Notes: a model not told the origin generated them from the sequence alone. Shown: positions 47,901 to 57,894, numbered from the stretch's first letter. The stretch: 64,000 bases of DNA from Zygaena filipendulae (GCA_907165275.2 OU015664.1:7464001-7528000); one strand, 5' to 3'. Translations and numbers: made by a program.

Positions 47901-49130
47901 ACGTCACAACCCGGTGCAGTTTTTTTTACAAGGCTTATACTGAATAATGACGTCACGAATCCCCCACCCTAAACTTTAATGCGCTTTATCTGTTTATTTT
48001 CATTTATTTGAAAAAGAAAAAAATACGTGTCTGTTATTTTTTTATTTTCTAACTGACGGATTAATTAGAATTTTGATTTTCATACCCTGGAGAATACCCA
48101 ATTTCCTTCAAAATCACCGCGGGAGCGAAACCGCGGGGAACGGTCAGTCAATTAATGACTATTCTCTGTCCGTTGGTTTCTATAAATAGATTGGTTTCCG
48201 TTGGTTTAATGCTATTATTAACTAGTAAAAACTGATAAAGACCGTTTCGTAAGTTATAATACATGACTATGGTGCCCACTGCCCGGTCGAGAGGTCGAAG
48301 GTCGATTATTGACTTACAAGTTATCGCTCTTTATTTTCGTTCGAGAGCGCGTGCTCAATACAAATTACAAACTAGCGGCTTGGTTAAAAACTGCGTTATG
48401 TACATACCTAAACATCTATCTTTTACATGTCTATACCTAGATTCAAGGGCCAAGAACATATTGCTAATGGTAGGAGTATAACACCGCATAAAAATCCGTT
48501 CAGTAGTTTGAATTTATCGCAAATAGACGGACAGACAGACAGACGCAGCGGAGGATTATGTTTTATAATATGTAAGGATTTAAATGCACACCTAAAAGTC
48601 CGCCAAGTTCAAGACGACTCTGCTAAACGCAAGAGAATTCACTTCCACAATTTTTTATGGACCTAAGAAAATAATTACGAGACCTCTACTTTATATTCGA
48701 CTAGCTGTTCCACGCAAGTTCACCCGCGGTAATGTAGGAGTGCCCGCAGAAATACCCGGGTTACAATATAACCTATTACCCTCATAAATAACGTGGCTTT
48801 CTATAAGTAAAAGAATTTTCAAAATCGGTTCAGTAGATCCGGAGATTACCCCTATACAACGTCACAAACTCACAAATTTCACTTCCACCACCTATTTTAT
48901 AATATTATAAAATATTGGTATAGATTTGGATGTGTGTCAAAACGCCAACTGTTTTCATGTTGCAGGAAAGCGAAATCCTACAGTACGTGACGACGCGAGA
49001 AGAGCTAGAACCGCTCGCAGACAATTGCACTAAAGTGTACGTGTGGCACACTCGTACGCAAAAACCGCCCATACTCAATCCAAAGAAGCTCAAGACGCCT
49101 CCCATACCCGACGACCACATCGAAGTGTGA
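38713..49130 (+). CDS. GlcAT-I: Galactosylgalactosylxylosylprotein 3-beta-glucuronosyltransferase I, five exons
   Basis: Family GT43 enzyme that adds glucuronic acid from UDP-GlcA to Gal-Gal-Xyl-Ser in the Golgi, finishing the linker tetrasaccharide on which heparan and chondroitin sulfate are built. Join: 38713-38909, 40033-40186, 43014-43145, 47071-47292, 48966-49130 (870 nt, 289 residues). All introns are GT-AG and the frame stays open throughout. Seen: a short cytosolic tail, one signal-anchor helix (about residues 11-25), the donor-site block [18 protein letters not shown], the metal-binding DDD (149-151) in [23 protein letters not shown], the presumed catalytic Glu236 in QESEIL, and VWHTRT (262-266). 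The GVEQRN and IEV-COOH signatures fit GlcAT-I better than the GlcAT-P/S paralogues. It is shorter than human B3GAT3 (335 residues), mainly in the stem and in the loop before GVEQRN. The start is the first ATG after a TTG-opened frame and is directly followed by the membrane anchor. Confidence 0.95.
39228..39400 (-). repeat. Family A repeat in GlcAT-I intron 1
   Basis: TTTTTGTCTGTCTGTTTGTTCCGCC...AAAGTTCCTGCAGGAATTCTGAAAT...GGTGAAACACAGCTA. Confidence 0.6.
39471..39700 (-). repeat. Family A repeat with (GGAT)n, GlcAT-I intron 1
   Basis: TCCTACTAATATTATAAATG...six GGAT units (39510-39533)...TTTTTATCCCGGAATTCCCATGGG...GGGCACAAGTAGTA. Confidence 0.75.
39716..39778. repeat. 25-bp hairpin in GlcAT-I intron 1
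   Basis: Arms 39716-39740 and 39754-39778 pair with two mismatches around a 13-base AT loop. It adjoins a family A copy end. Length and loop are within the range of a miRNA precursor or a tiny foldback repeat; nothing shows it is processed. Confidence 0.6.
40033..40186 (+). CDS. GlcAT-I: GlcAT-I exon 2
   Basis: Acceptor ATAAATAG/G, donor ACC/GTATGT. Codes residues 66-117, including [18 protein letters not shown] and YTHLNVKT, which match the family pattern LTRL-x-TLL-HWLVVED-YTHL. It begins by completing the split Arg66 codon and ends in phase 0. Confidence 0.92.
41351..41595 (+). repeat. Family A repeat in GlcAT-I intron 2, internal duplication
   Basis: CTAGCCGTTCCCCGCGG..., with a second GCGTTAATTTCGGAGTTCCCG restart at 41430, ending CACATTTATAATATT. 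Confidence 0.75.
42165..42372 (+). repeat. Family C repeat, copy 2, in GlcAT-I intron 2
   Basis: Collinear with 6750-6956 at about 80 percent by eye, ending in a GATA/TAGA run (42355-42372). Confidence 0.6.
43014..43145 (+). CDS. GlcAT-I: GlcAT-I exon 3: DDD metal-binding motif
   Basis: Acceptor TTTCCAG/GCC, donor GATGAG/GTAAGA, phase 0 at both ends. Codes residues 118-161 with [13 protein letters not shown] and [18 protein letters not shown]. The three aspartates (149-151) hold Mn2+ and UDP in GT43 enzymes. The loop linking exon 2 to GVEQRN is about a dozen residues shorter than in the human enzyme. Confidence 0.94.
43690..43893 (-). repeat. Family A repeat (B subtype) in GlcAT-I intron 3
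   Basis: CACTACATAGTATAAAACAAAG...TCACCAATAGATAGAGTGATTC...CCCGCGGGAACTCCGAAATTACC...GCGGGTCAGTTAG. Confidence 0.75.
44038..44147 (+). repeat. Family A repeat fragment, intron 3
   Basis: Distal half only: CCCCTGACAACGTGTATGC, TTTCATGATGATCGGTTGAG, AATAAACTCACGTTCGC. Confidence 0.55.
44297..44363 (-). repeat. Family A repeat fragment, intron 3
   Basis: CATTCCCGGTAAGTACTCCGAGATTAACGCGGGTAAAACC; proximal part only. Confidence 0.45.
45360..45428 (-). repeat. Family A repeat fragment, intron 3
   Basis: TTTTATCCCGTGGGAACTCTG...CGCGGGGAACAGCTAGTA. Confidence 0.5.
46232..46470 (+). repeat. Family A repeat remains, intron 3
   Basis: CTCGGGAACTTTG...AAAGTATCCTATGTC (46235-46275), and GTGTTCCCTCGAGGTTTCGCCGCG (46401-46424), both much diverged. 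Confidence 0.35.
47071..47292 (+). CDS. GlcAT-I: GlcAT-I exon 4: acceptor-binding core
   Basis: Acceptor GTTATTTCAG/ATG, donor TTTCAG/GTTAAT, phase 0 at both ends. Codes residues 162-235: [37 protein letters not shown] content is clearly higher than in the flanking introns. Other open frames over this exon on both strands are shadows. Confidence 0.94.
47650..48150 (-). repeat. Family A repeat split by family E, intron 4
   Basis: GTTTGGATGTTTGTTGCTCAATCACGCG...TTTTTAATCCCGGAATT, E element, then CACCGCGGGAGCGAAACCGCGGGG. Confidence 0.6.
47785..48101 (+). mobile_element. Family E MITE, copy 2, in GlcAT-I intron 4
   Basis: Same layout as copy 1 including both TGACGTCA sites (47899-47906, 47948-47955). 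It is inserted in a minus-oriented family A copy (about 47650-48150) at AATTCC, with AATT on both sides. Confidence 0.7.
48470..48577 (+). repeat. Family A (B subtype) distal fragment, intron 4
   Basis: AAAAATCCGTTCAGTAGTTTGAATTTATCGC, GACGGACAGACAGACAGACGC, then AGCGGAGGATTATG. Confidence 0.5.
48701..48907 (+). repeat. Family A repeat, ends 58 bp before exon 5
   Basis: CTAGCTGTTCCACGC...GGAGTGCCCGCAGAAATACCCGGG...TTCAGTAGATCCGGAG...TTATAATATTA. It leaves little room for the branch point of exon 5. Confidence 0.65.
48966..49130 (+). CDS. GlcAT-I: GlcAT-I exon 5: catalytic Glu, WHTRT and stop
   Basis: Acceptor ATGTTGCAG/GAA; stop TGA at 49128-49130. Codes residues 236-289. Glu236 aligns with the catalytic base of human Glc[21 protein letters not shown] is the most conserved GT43 block; its His263 and Arg265 contact UDP-GlcA in the human structure. 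The protein ends HIEV, comparable with the IEV/MEV ends of other GlcAT-I proteins. Confidence 0.94.
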   Translation, partial: ESEILQYVTTREELEPLADNCTKVYVWHTRTQKPPILNPKKLKTPPIPDDHIEV

Positions 49131-49579
49131 TTCTCTGACACGCGTCAAGAATTGACGGTAATTATCATTGACATCGTAATAATTACAAAAAAAAAATATA
49201 AAAAAAATTAACGCGTTGGTACGCAAGTTACTTTGTCGATATTTCAATATTCGGGTTAAGGGCTGGCCTGAAAATAAGTTCGAAAATGAAACAAGTTTTG
49301 TATGAACTGTAAGAGTATAATAAGTAATCTTTTAATCCGTCGATTGAAAAATTGACCCTAAATTATTTTATAGGATAATTTAAACCCCAAAGAGTCGAAC
49401 GAATTTTGTACGGTTTCACAGTCGTTTTGTGAATTGGATAGAATAGGGAAATGTCTTCTATTAAATTAAATGCCATTTTAGGATTAAAGGCTAGATTTTT
49501 TTTAGACAACTATGTTATTTAATTTTTAGTATACTTTCTGAGGCTAGTGATAGTCATAATATTTTTATTATTTATATGC

Positions 49580-49585
49580 AATAAA
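49580..49585 (+). promoter_or_regulatory. Candidate poly(A) signal of GlcAT-I
   Basis: First AATAAA after the GlcAT-I stop, 450 bases downstream. Further AATAAA hexamers follow at about 49633 and later, so several 3' ends are possible. The region from 49131 on is AT-rich and otherwise featureless, as expected of a 3' UTR. Confidence 0.4.
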
Positions 49586-51449
49586 AAAAGACACTTTTGT
49601 GTTATAACGTTACTAACCAAATTAATTAATTTAATAAAATACTCACGAAAATTCTACTTGTAAATGTAAAAATTTTACTCTACCACGCGTAAATAAATCA
49701 CTTAAAATCCTGAATCATTTACAGTGGATGATATTTTATTATATAATATATAAAATTGGTAATGAGTGGTGAATTTCCCATGTTTTAGTCTCTTATTACC
49801 GTTACTATACTATTAGGTACTTATTTATTTATGAGCAATTGTAATGAGATCAAACATGATGTAACTTAAATACTCAAAGTATAGTAGACAAACATTAGCA
49901 CGTATACAGTTAGAAATATAAGTAACTTAATATGATTTTGAACTTTTATTGCTAAGCTAAGAAAGGCTACAATGCTCTTCTAATAATTATTAAATCACTT
50001 ATTCTGGTGACCACTAATTATTATATTTATGAGATATTAAAATTTTTAATATAGTATATTAAAGTTTTATTTAATTTCATATTTTATTTTACTCAAAATT
50101 TTTAATTAAAAACATGATAATTCCCTTTCAAATATATTCCAATTAAATCAGTATTTGTATTTATTAATTAAAATTGATTTGTGTATATTTTGAATTATTG
50201 TTAGCGTTTATTATTCTTTATTTATAACTTATTACATTCCAATGTCTAAATTGGATAATTCGTTAAATATCCAATTTATACATTCGAATGCTTGTGATAG
50301 ATATGTGGTGAAATTTTTATATTTGAGACAGTGACAAGGATTTACTATGCCATGCCTACTACCGAATGACGCTACCTTTTTATTATTTGTATTTTCATTA
50401 AATTGTGTTTCATGTATGTAGTTATAAAATATATTTCTATTTAACTACTACATTGTTACTTTGCTAGTCTTTTAGGTATATGGCAATAAATTGACATCAC
50501 GAATAAAATGTTAGTTATAGAGTGGAGATAATTATTTTAGATTAAGTAAATAAAATTTTGTAAATGATTTGGGTGATCTGTCGATTTTTAATTTTTAACT
50601 ATAGTGACATATTTTAATTTGTGATGGTTCCATTTTGTAGTTTATGGTCTTATTGTGTGGGAATCCTTCCTAATATTGTAAAGTGTGTTTGTTTGCGCGC
50701 CGCAATGGAGTAAATTATTATTGACGAAATTAGTTGCGCATAATTTAGTTGGCGAAAAAATCCATTTGATAGGTACTTACTATCCCGGTACACGCAGTTT
50801 CCGAAGTGATTCCGAAATTGAAAGAACTAAATGAAAGCTTTGGTCATAGTTATGTATGAGTAGTGGCCATTACTATTTTACTGTACATTGTCCTAAGAAT
50901 AATATTTATGTCGAGATTTTCATGAATCAAACCACACGTCTTCAACTAAGACTGTGTTCGCCAACTACATCGAGGCATCCTTGGCTATTCAATTCGTAAT
51001 CTTAAATAATAAATTAAAATATTGAACTAATCAAAGCTCGGTTGACCAAGCTTGGCCAATACGATTCGGAAGTTTTGAACGGGTTTGGGATTATCATTTT
51101 AAAATAACAATTTCTCAATAACAGCATAATATGAATGATTGCAATAGGAGCTTTTTTTGAATCATACATATTTTTTTTTCTATTTACAATCTAATTTATT
51201 GAGTTATAGATACATCTTCGTAGCCTTGAAGTGTTGGGATTTGAGCGGTTCCAACCAATGGTTGTCAGTTCCTAGACCATAGCTTATTAAACCTATTTTT
51301 CTCGAAGCGCTTCGTTGTTTTTTTGAACCCTTATAACTTGGGTTTGGATTATAGCAAATAAACAAAATTCTCGGGATATGTTGTCAATAGCAAACTTATC
51401 AAAGATATAAAATTTTAATTGCATAGCTCTTATACTTTAGATTTTATTG
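49586..51449. other. No gene seen
   Basis: Very AT-rich; several AATAAA hexamers that may serve GlcAT-I 3' ends. Confidence 0.5.
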
Positions 51450-52020
51450 ATATCTAAAAAACCCTGATTTCGTCACTGACTCACTGATGATCATCAAAAT
51501 TCTTAGGGTATTTCCTATGTCCTAGAAAGCTGAAATTTGACATGTAAGCTAGTATTAGTACACAAACAACAAAAAAATTATAAAACATGTAACTTTTATC
51601 CCCCAGCCTCTTAAACTAGGGGATGGAGTTTATATGCGAATTCCGCAATTTTGACTTACAAAAAGAAATGAAATCCCACCAAAAACATACTTACTCTACA
51701 AGGCCTAACCTCTCAAACTCTACACCTTAGTCAGAACGACTTGGCCATTTCGTTACTGCAAGAACCTTTGTATAACAGAAAAGTAATTAACAGTGGAACA
51801 TTTTTTCACCTTACTCATGTGAATGGAGCGAAATGACCAAGCCACATATTTTGACTAAAGTCTAGAGTTTGAGAAATTAGGGCTTGTAGAATTAGGATGT
51901 GTAGAGTTATAAGCTTGGCTCTACATGAGATCTGATAACTTTTGACAGTGCCCGTCATATGGACTCGTCTTGGCATCATTTTACATGAAAATGTTTTTGG
52001 TGGGATTATTTATTCAGAGC
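51450..52020. repeat. Repeat with inverted arms (51668-51765 / 51830-52008)
   Basis: ATCCCACCAAAAACAT at 51677 is mirrored by ATGTTTTTGGTGGGAT near 51990. CTCAAACTCTACACCTTAGTC and the TTGGCCATTTCGTT block are mirrored by similar text at 51830-51890. The preceding GATTTCGTCACTGACTCACTG block (51468-51488) belongs to the same type of lepidopteran repeat, from memory of such genomes. No coding. Confidence 0.5.
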
Positions 52021-52259
52021 TTTAGTACCTACCCAGTTAGTTACTCAACCGTTTGTAAGAGGTCGTATGTTTGTAAGAAAGTGTGATTACGCTCAAATAA
52101 TTCTCAATCGGTCTATAATGTGTTCTCTATTTTATTAGTGACTAGATAGATTATAGATTAGCAATTTTTTTTTTTAAATCTGATGCGTAGATATAAAGGG
52201 TAATATATTTTTTTTTTCATCAGTCTACCTTATTGATTTTGGAACAAAACGTTTATATT

Positions 52260-52467
52260 AATTCGTCCGTTTACAAAACGGGCTATATTTTGTATAATAG
52301 CGAAAACAGAAAATGCCGCTGTTTTGTATTTGAGGGCACCCTGACATTATAGGTCAGGTTAGATTTGAATTGTGACCATAACAGAGTCAAAACCAACATA
52401 ACCAATGCTCGAGCACGCACCATAACGCGCCATTTTCTGTTATAGGCATTTGCTAACCGGACGAATT
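52260..52467. mobile_element. Family L TIR element, about 205 bp
   Basis: Ends ATTCGTCCGTTTACAAA and rc TTTGCTAACCGGACGAAT, flanked by TA. A second inner inverted pair, ACAGAAAATGCCGC / GCGCCATTTTCTGT, extends the arms. Non-coding; mariner-like by its TA target. Confidence 0.6.
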
Positions 52468-52470
52468 ATA

Positions 52471-53865
52471 CAATATGCCGACGGCATATAAATATTAAAT
52501 GACAAATTGTTTACTATTTTGAAACTTGCGTTTTTATAAGTCTTAAATAAAAAAAAATACTTATATTATTTACCTATTACAATATTTAAATAAAATAAAA
52601 AATAGGTACCTATAAAAACGAAAATTATAATGTTGTTAAAAAATAATTTGCAGGCATTTTTACCAGCCAGTAGATCAATAGATCAATAAAGTGTGTAATT
52701 TTGTAAATAAATAATAATTATGTAAGTAATATTAAATTATTGTAGAAAATTACCCATAGAAAGAACAAAATATAAGGAATACCAAGTCATAAAGTCTTTT
52801 TATTTTTCGTGCAAACATTTTATCCATTAAATCTAATTAATATTTCATGTGAACCGTTACATGTGGCACCTATAATAACAGCTTGTATCAACTTTCGATT
52901 TCCCTAAACCGGAATTTAACTACTGGTATATTATATATCGCTCCAGTCGCTTCTTCTTTGTCGGTAGAAGGTACTAAACTCTTGGCAGAGTGGTCGTGGT
53001 CAACATGTAGGTACGAGTAGCTTGCAAGATATTTGTCTGCTGTTATTCATCTCTCTGCCGTGCCCGTGATCCATATGCACTCTTAAAGCTACGACTTATG
53101 TTGAGAAAACTGACGTGCCTGTACCCTATCTATAGCTGATGTATGAGGTTTCGATACATATCAGCCCCCGATTTAAACGGATCGGCGAGCGTAACTTTAG
53201 TTTTGTTTGAAAAAAACTTGTAGGTACCTAGTTCGTTTTTTTCTCTCTGATAATACCTACCAGCGACTTTAAAAAGGAACCTTCGTCCCAAGTTAGATAC
53301 CTGCTTTACCTAGTAAGTAAAACTTTTGCAAAGAAGTAGATGTCTATTTATGAAGAGGTGTATAATATTATTTGGAGGAAAAATTTCCCTTGGGGTGTGA
53401 AATGAATTGGGGGAAATAAACTTTTGAGTGTCAAGTTTTCTTTGCATTTGCAAATGTTGGGGTGAATTTAAAATAATGTCAGGCTGTTTCATGCATACAA
53501 GCAATGTACCTATAGGATTCAGGATCTCGTTAGACGGTTCAAACGCCGTGTAGTAGATGGCGCTATGACAATATGGTGGAAATTACTAATTGTTCTTCAC
53601 AGTTTCACCTGGGTAAATCTTGGGATTTGCTCGGGACCTCCTTACATAGCTGTGAATCATGTTTTAAAAAACATATTGAAAGAATAATAAAATTTTTTGG
53701 TAAGTCTACAAAAAATATGGCGATGGTGGATGGTGATGCAATGCATCTAACGTAACCTTTACATTTTTCTCAGGTTCCTTTGTTCACCGAGGTAGATACC
53801 TATTATAATTTTCCTATAAGCCTATGCATTTGAACTTAAAAAGTTTCTTGACTATTTTGAACGAC
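52471..53865. other. No gene seen
   Basis: AT-rich; small frames at 53310 (minus) and 53573 (plus) have no recognisable character. Confidence 0.5.
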
Positions 53866-53909
53866 AAACAAGAACGGGCACTTGTATTTACAAGTGCCCG
53901 TTCTTGTTT
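53866..53909. repeat. 44-bp perfect hairpin palindrome beside piggyBac left end
   Basis: Arms of 21 bp (53866-53886, 53889-53909) are perfect reverse complements with a 2-base loop. The right arm runs into the TTTA that precedes the piggyBac TIR. Confidence 0.9.
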
Positions 53910-53910
53910 A

Positions 53911-55492
53911 CCCTTAAATTGATTTTGTCCGTTCAAAATGACGTGTAATAAAGACGCACACAAGTATAATTTTTTGAAACTCCCGCGCCGATCGCGCGTT
54001 ACGAGGCGTTTGATTAATCTATCTCGTTCACTGTTACACACTTTCGTCGCTCGATCGCTCTGCAAAATTAGGTAAATCACTCATTTCAAAAATAGCTGAC
54101 GTCACGTCAATTTGTGCTCATCATACATGTCGCTGTAATTGTAAGTATTTCATTGTTTTATGCTATTTTTTTACCTAGAATCGGTTAAGTAATAATTAGT
54201 TGATTGTATTTTCTAGTTTCTGAGAATAAAATTTATGTATTTATTTCTAATTAGTCGATTAAATATAGGTGTCCGTTAAAACGGACATTACCCGTTAGTA
54301 CTAAATGTAGTGATTTTTATATTCGTCACATGAGACGGACGTTGCCCGCGTGTGCGAGAAATAAGTTCGTCATTTGTAACGGACTTTGCCAGTTCAAATA
54401 ACTTATGTAATTGATACTTTGTGTGCTTTACTGCAGCAGTATAGCCGGGCAACAGTGGAGATCAAAGAGGATTCTCTCACTTTTACCGCCTGCAGAATCT
54501 GAGGACTCAGATTTAGAATCGGACGATGATGAGGAGTGAAGAGTGACAGCACGTGAGTTCTTTCGGGATGATCTCAGCGGCTCTTCGTCACTTAGAAGTG
54601 TTTATCTAGGTGTTAACGACTTGGTAGAAACTCTTAGTGACAATGGTGAAAATATATATGATCCATAGTGCAATTAATAAGGACGTCTAGCAAAACCAAC
54701 ATCCCTGAAGACCGAGGCAAACCCCAGGTACTAGTGCCAAAATCATCGCATTACCTGATATGCCGTCACATTTATCACCATTTGTTGTACCAGAAACACG
54801 AAGTGGGTCGATGGTCAATGTATTAACATTGCCAGCTCGTTTTGTGCGCAAGATCCTGTGACTACGATATGACTACGATACAAAGATACGACAAAAAATA
54901 AAAGAGAAGTGATTCTGTGTACTGTCCAAATGCAACAAAAGTCTACAATGCTCAAATGGAAGGAGTTGACATCGCCAACATGTTAACTACATTATACAGA
55001 ATGCATATTATGAAGAATGTGAATAAAAGCTTTGTTTAACACCGAATAAAAGATTGTTTTCACTATTAACATGGAAAAGTACCTAACTTCATTGGTTTTG
55101 TTCAAAGAGTTAGGTACTTTATTTAACTCAAAGTGTAGTGATTTTGTATTTAAGATATTTTATTATTTAGTTAAGTTCATATTTTATTAAACCAAAGTTT
55201 AACGGTTGTTAAAAATTGTAACTCGACCTTAAAAGAAGCTACTAAGTTTAGTTTCTTAATATTATTTTCGTTAATAAAGTATAGGCTGTTCTTGGCAATG
55301 TCCGTCTCACGTGACATGTGTTGTATATGCTGTTCATGGCAATGTCACTTATAAGTGACATTTAAAAAAACAACAAAAGACATATTTTTCGATTTTTTTT
55401 TATTATATTTCCTTTTTACTCTCCTAAAACAACACAAAACACAAATCAAACCTGAAAAAAACATTTGCCACCCTAGTGTGCCAATTTAAGGG
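53911..55492 (+). mobile_element. Decayed piggyBac-type transposon
   Basis: Terminal repeats CCCTTAAATTG (53911-53921) and CAATTTAAGGG (55482-55492). The right end is followed by TTAA (55493-55496); the left is preceded by TTTA, a one-base decay of the TTAA target. Subterminal inverted copies of a GACGGACRTTGCC block lie at about 54325-54346 and 55294-55315, with further GGACxTTGCC copies at 54281 and 54381. Two 16-bp palindromes, one on each side, are at 54269-54284 and 55344-55359. The interior holds transposase remnants. TTAA target and CCC start are the piggyBac signature. Confidence 0.8.
54441..55040 (+). pseudogene. piggyBac-type transposase remnant
   Basis: Broken by stops, shifts and a large internal deletion. 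The N-terminal acidic stretch reads PPAESEDSDLESDDDEE (54486-54536), typical of piggyBac transposase beginnings. About 400 bases later CPNATKVYNAQMEGVDIANM (from 54923) matches the YNxxMGGVD block that carries the last catalytic aspartate. The DDD core between them is absent or unreadable, so this copy cannot make active enzyme. Confidence 0.75.
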
Positions 55493-55496
55493 TTAA

Positions 55497-56970
55497 ATAA
55501 ACAAGAAACTTCGAATCCTAAGAATTCTAAGACGTAATCCTGAGCGTAGTGTGGCATTCGAAGACAAAACAAATTAAAAAGACTTTTCCCACGTGGTCAA
55601 CTGGGAAGTAGCCAACGAAATAATAAAAAAAAAAACCATTTCATGCAGTTGTGATCAAAAAAATACTTAAAGACGGGCTTTTTGAGTTAGTACGATAATA
55701 TTGTTTTAATTGGTCCATGATCAGAAAGCATTCGTTTTAAAATGCGTCCTAAAACCAGCGGTTTTCTGATTTTTTGGTACCATATTTACTATAGCGCGCG
55801 TACCATATTTCCCCGCGGCTATACATCCACGTAAATTTCGAGATTGGATTTCCAAAGAAACCTGAAATCCTGTCTTTATTTAAAGGAAAATTTTCATTGA
55901 TTTTATTGAAACTTGTTTAGTGATTTAGGCTTGAGAGCTAATGTTTGTGATAGCATTTTTCACTTTCATGAAATAAAATGTGTATTTATTATATATGAAA
56001 TTTTTCATGAAATAATATGTGTATTATATTACCTACATTGATACCCGTAACAGAAGTAAAAACTCTGAATTCTAATCGAAATTCGCACCCAAACACTTCA
56101 CATGTCTTTATATGAAATGCAACCGAAAAAACTTGAAAGTTGAAAAAGTAAACGCAAGGAGTTTTTGGCGGGCATCGAAGATGGCGGCTCAGTCGTTTAT
56201 TTTCTTGTTAATAAAAATTGTTAAAAGAGGATTTTGTTGTTGTATGGTGCTGTACTGGACAATAATTTTCAAAGTGACAGTTTTTTGTGTGCTCAAGAAG
56301 ATATATGACATTCCGAGCTGATTCCTTCGGTATCCTCCAAGAGCTCCGAGAAAGTTCTTGTAGTCTATTCAGTACCATGGCCTACAAGTTCAAACCGTGC
56401 CCTACAATGATGTCAAACGTTACTTTGTGCATTTAAGTAGGTACTGTGACAAAATATACCGCTCATTATGTTCAGTTCGCAAAATGTCCATGCAGAGGGT
56501 TGAAAATGTCCAATTCGAAATAGGTCCAAAAGGACTAATTCACAATTGGTCTGATTCGATACCTGTATTGAAATTAAATCGTAACAATCCTCAATTTTTT
56601 TTTAGATACTATCTAATCTGTTGCAGTTAATGACTAATTTTCCAACACACTTGAACTTAGGGTTAATATAGCTCACCAAGTCGAGTTTGGAGATGGGAAT
56701 TTAATGAACCTTGACGTGTTTGATGCTATAGCTCAGAGCTTTTAAGCTGTAGTTAATTGCCTAAGTGTTAATTTATCGGTTAAGTAATTAAAGCAACTAA
56801 TAGTATGTCGTATGGACCTCCTGAATAAATTAATATTAGAGTATAGTTTAATAGGTGCGTGCAATCGTGCAATTTTTCAAAAACTGCACGATGAAATAGA
56901 AATTTATGTAGGAAAATTACGGTAACGCTAACACTAAATGGTGAATTAAATTAAATTGTGTGCATTAATT

Positions 56971-57001
<31 letters not shown>

Positions 57002-57004
57002 TTA
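55497..57004. other. Mostly featureless
   Basis: Apart from the small ORF at 56181 and the (AAAT)n run at 56971-57002, nothing is supportable. Confidence 0.45.
56181..56321 (+). CDS. Possible 46-residue hydrophobic small ORF
   Basis: GAAGATGGCGG is a good start context. The frame reads MAAQSFIFLLIKIV, a CCC cluster, then VLYWTIIFKVTVFCVL and ends at TGA. Two hydrophobic segments are separated by KRG. No family recognised, no neighbours, AT-rich codons. It may be chance or a 5' exon of an unseen gene. Confidence 0.2.
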   Translation: MAAQSFIFLLIKIVKRGFCCCMVLYWTIIFKVTVFCVLKKIYDIPS

Positions 57005-57120
57005 AAGTAAATTTGGTCACGGTGACTGTCTATCGATCTGTTCGCGGTAAACCCGAAAACTACTGAACGGTTTTTCATACAGTTTTCACCAATAGATAAA
57101 GGATGTCCTTGAAGTCAACT
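57005..57120 (-). repeat. Family A (B subtype) fragment
   Basis: GGTCACGGTGACTGTC...ACTACTGAACGG...TTTTCACCAATAGATAAAGGATG. It is preceded by an (AAAT)n run (56971-57002). Confidence 0.45.
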
Positions 57121-57733
57121 ACATATTATATTGTTAACTCGTCAACCTTGATCTTTTACTAATGCAGATAATGGTAAAATTTAACCCCTTATTTACATAC
57201 CTAATTATTCCTCTATTTGCTTTTTTGACTGCTTAATTTTAATAATTATGTTAGAACATATTATAACCTACATTAATGTTATCAGATCGCAAGTGGCTCA
57301 TTTATCTTAATCAAGCCGTATTGAATGTCACCACCAAATGGCCTCCATTATCATTGCCCATCGCATATTACGTCAACATCAGCGGCTATAGAAAGGAAAA
57401 AATCATAAAAAAAGGAAAAACTGTTTTATTTATATACCTATTCGTTCACAAGCTGTAATTTTCATTTAATCAAAAGGTTTTGTTAGAAATCAATTTAATA
57501 GATATGCAATAAATAAATAAATAATTTTGTAGTAAAAAAAAATGCATCGACGTGAGTGGTTTTGTTTGACGAAAGGATAATTATGCATAATAATAAACAA
57601 ATGTGTTGTCATGGAAAGTTATACCTTCGTCTTGTTACGGAATGCTATAGATGCGTATTGCGTAGGTAGTGCCTGTAGTGCTACGCCGTAGCTACTCCTA
57701 CAACATGTTCGGAAACGATGTATTTATTATTTA

Positions 57734-57890
57734 CTAGCTGTACCTCGCGGTTTCACCGGCGGTAATTTCGGAGTTCCCGCAGGCATTCCGGGATAAAAAG
57801 TACCCTATGTCCTTCTCTGTACCCCTGACAACGTTCATGCCAAATTTCATCCAAATCCGTTCAGCCGTTTTTGCGTGATTGAGTAAACGT
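57734..57890 (+). repeat. Family A repeat, 3' truncated
   Basis: CTAGCTGTACCTCGCGGTTTCACC...TGACAACGTTCATGCC...GCGTGATTGAGTAAACG; breaks off into family H. Confidence 0.8.
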
Positions 57891-57894
57891 ATGC

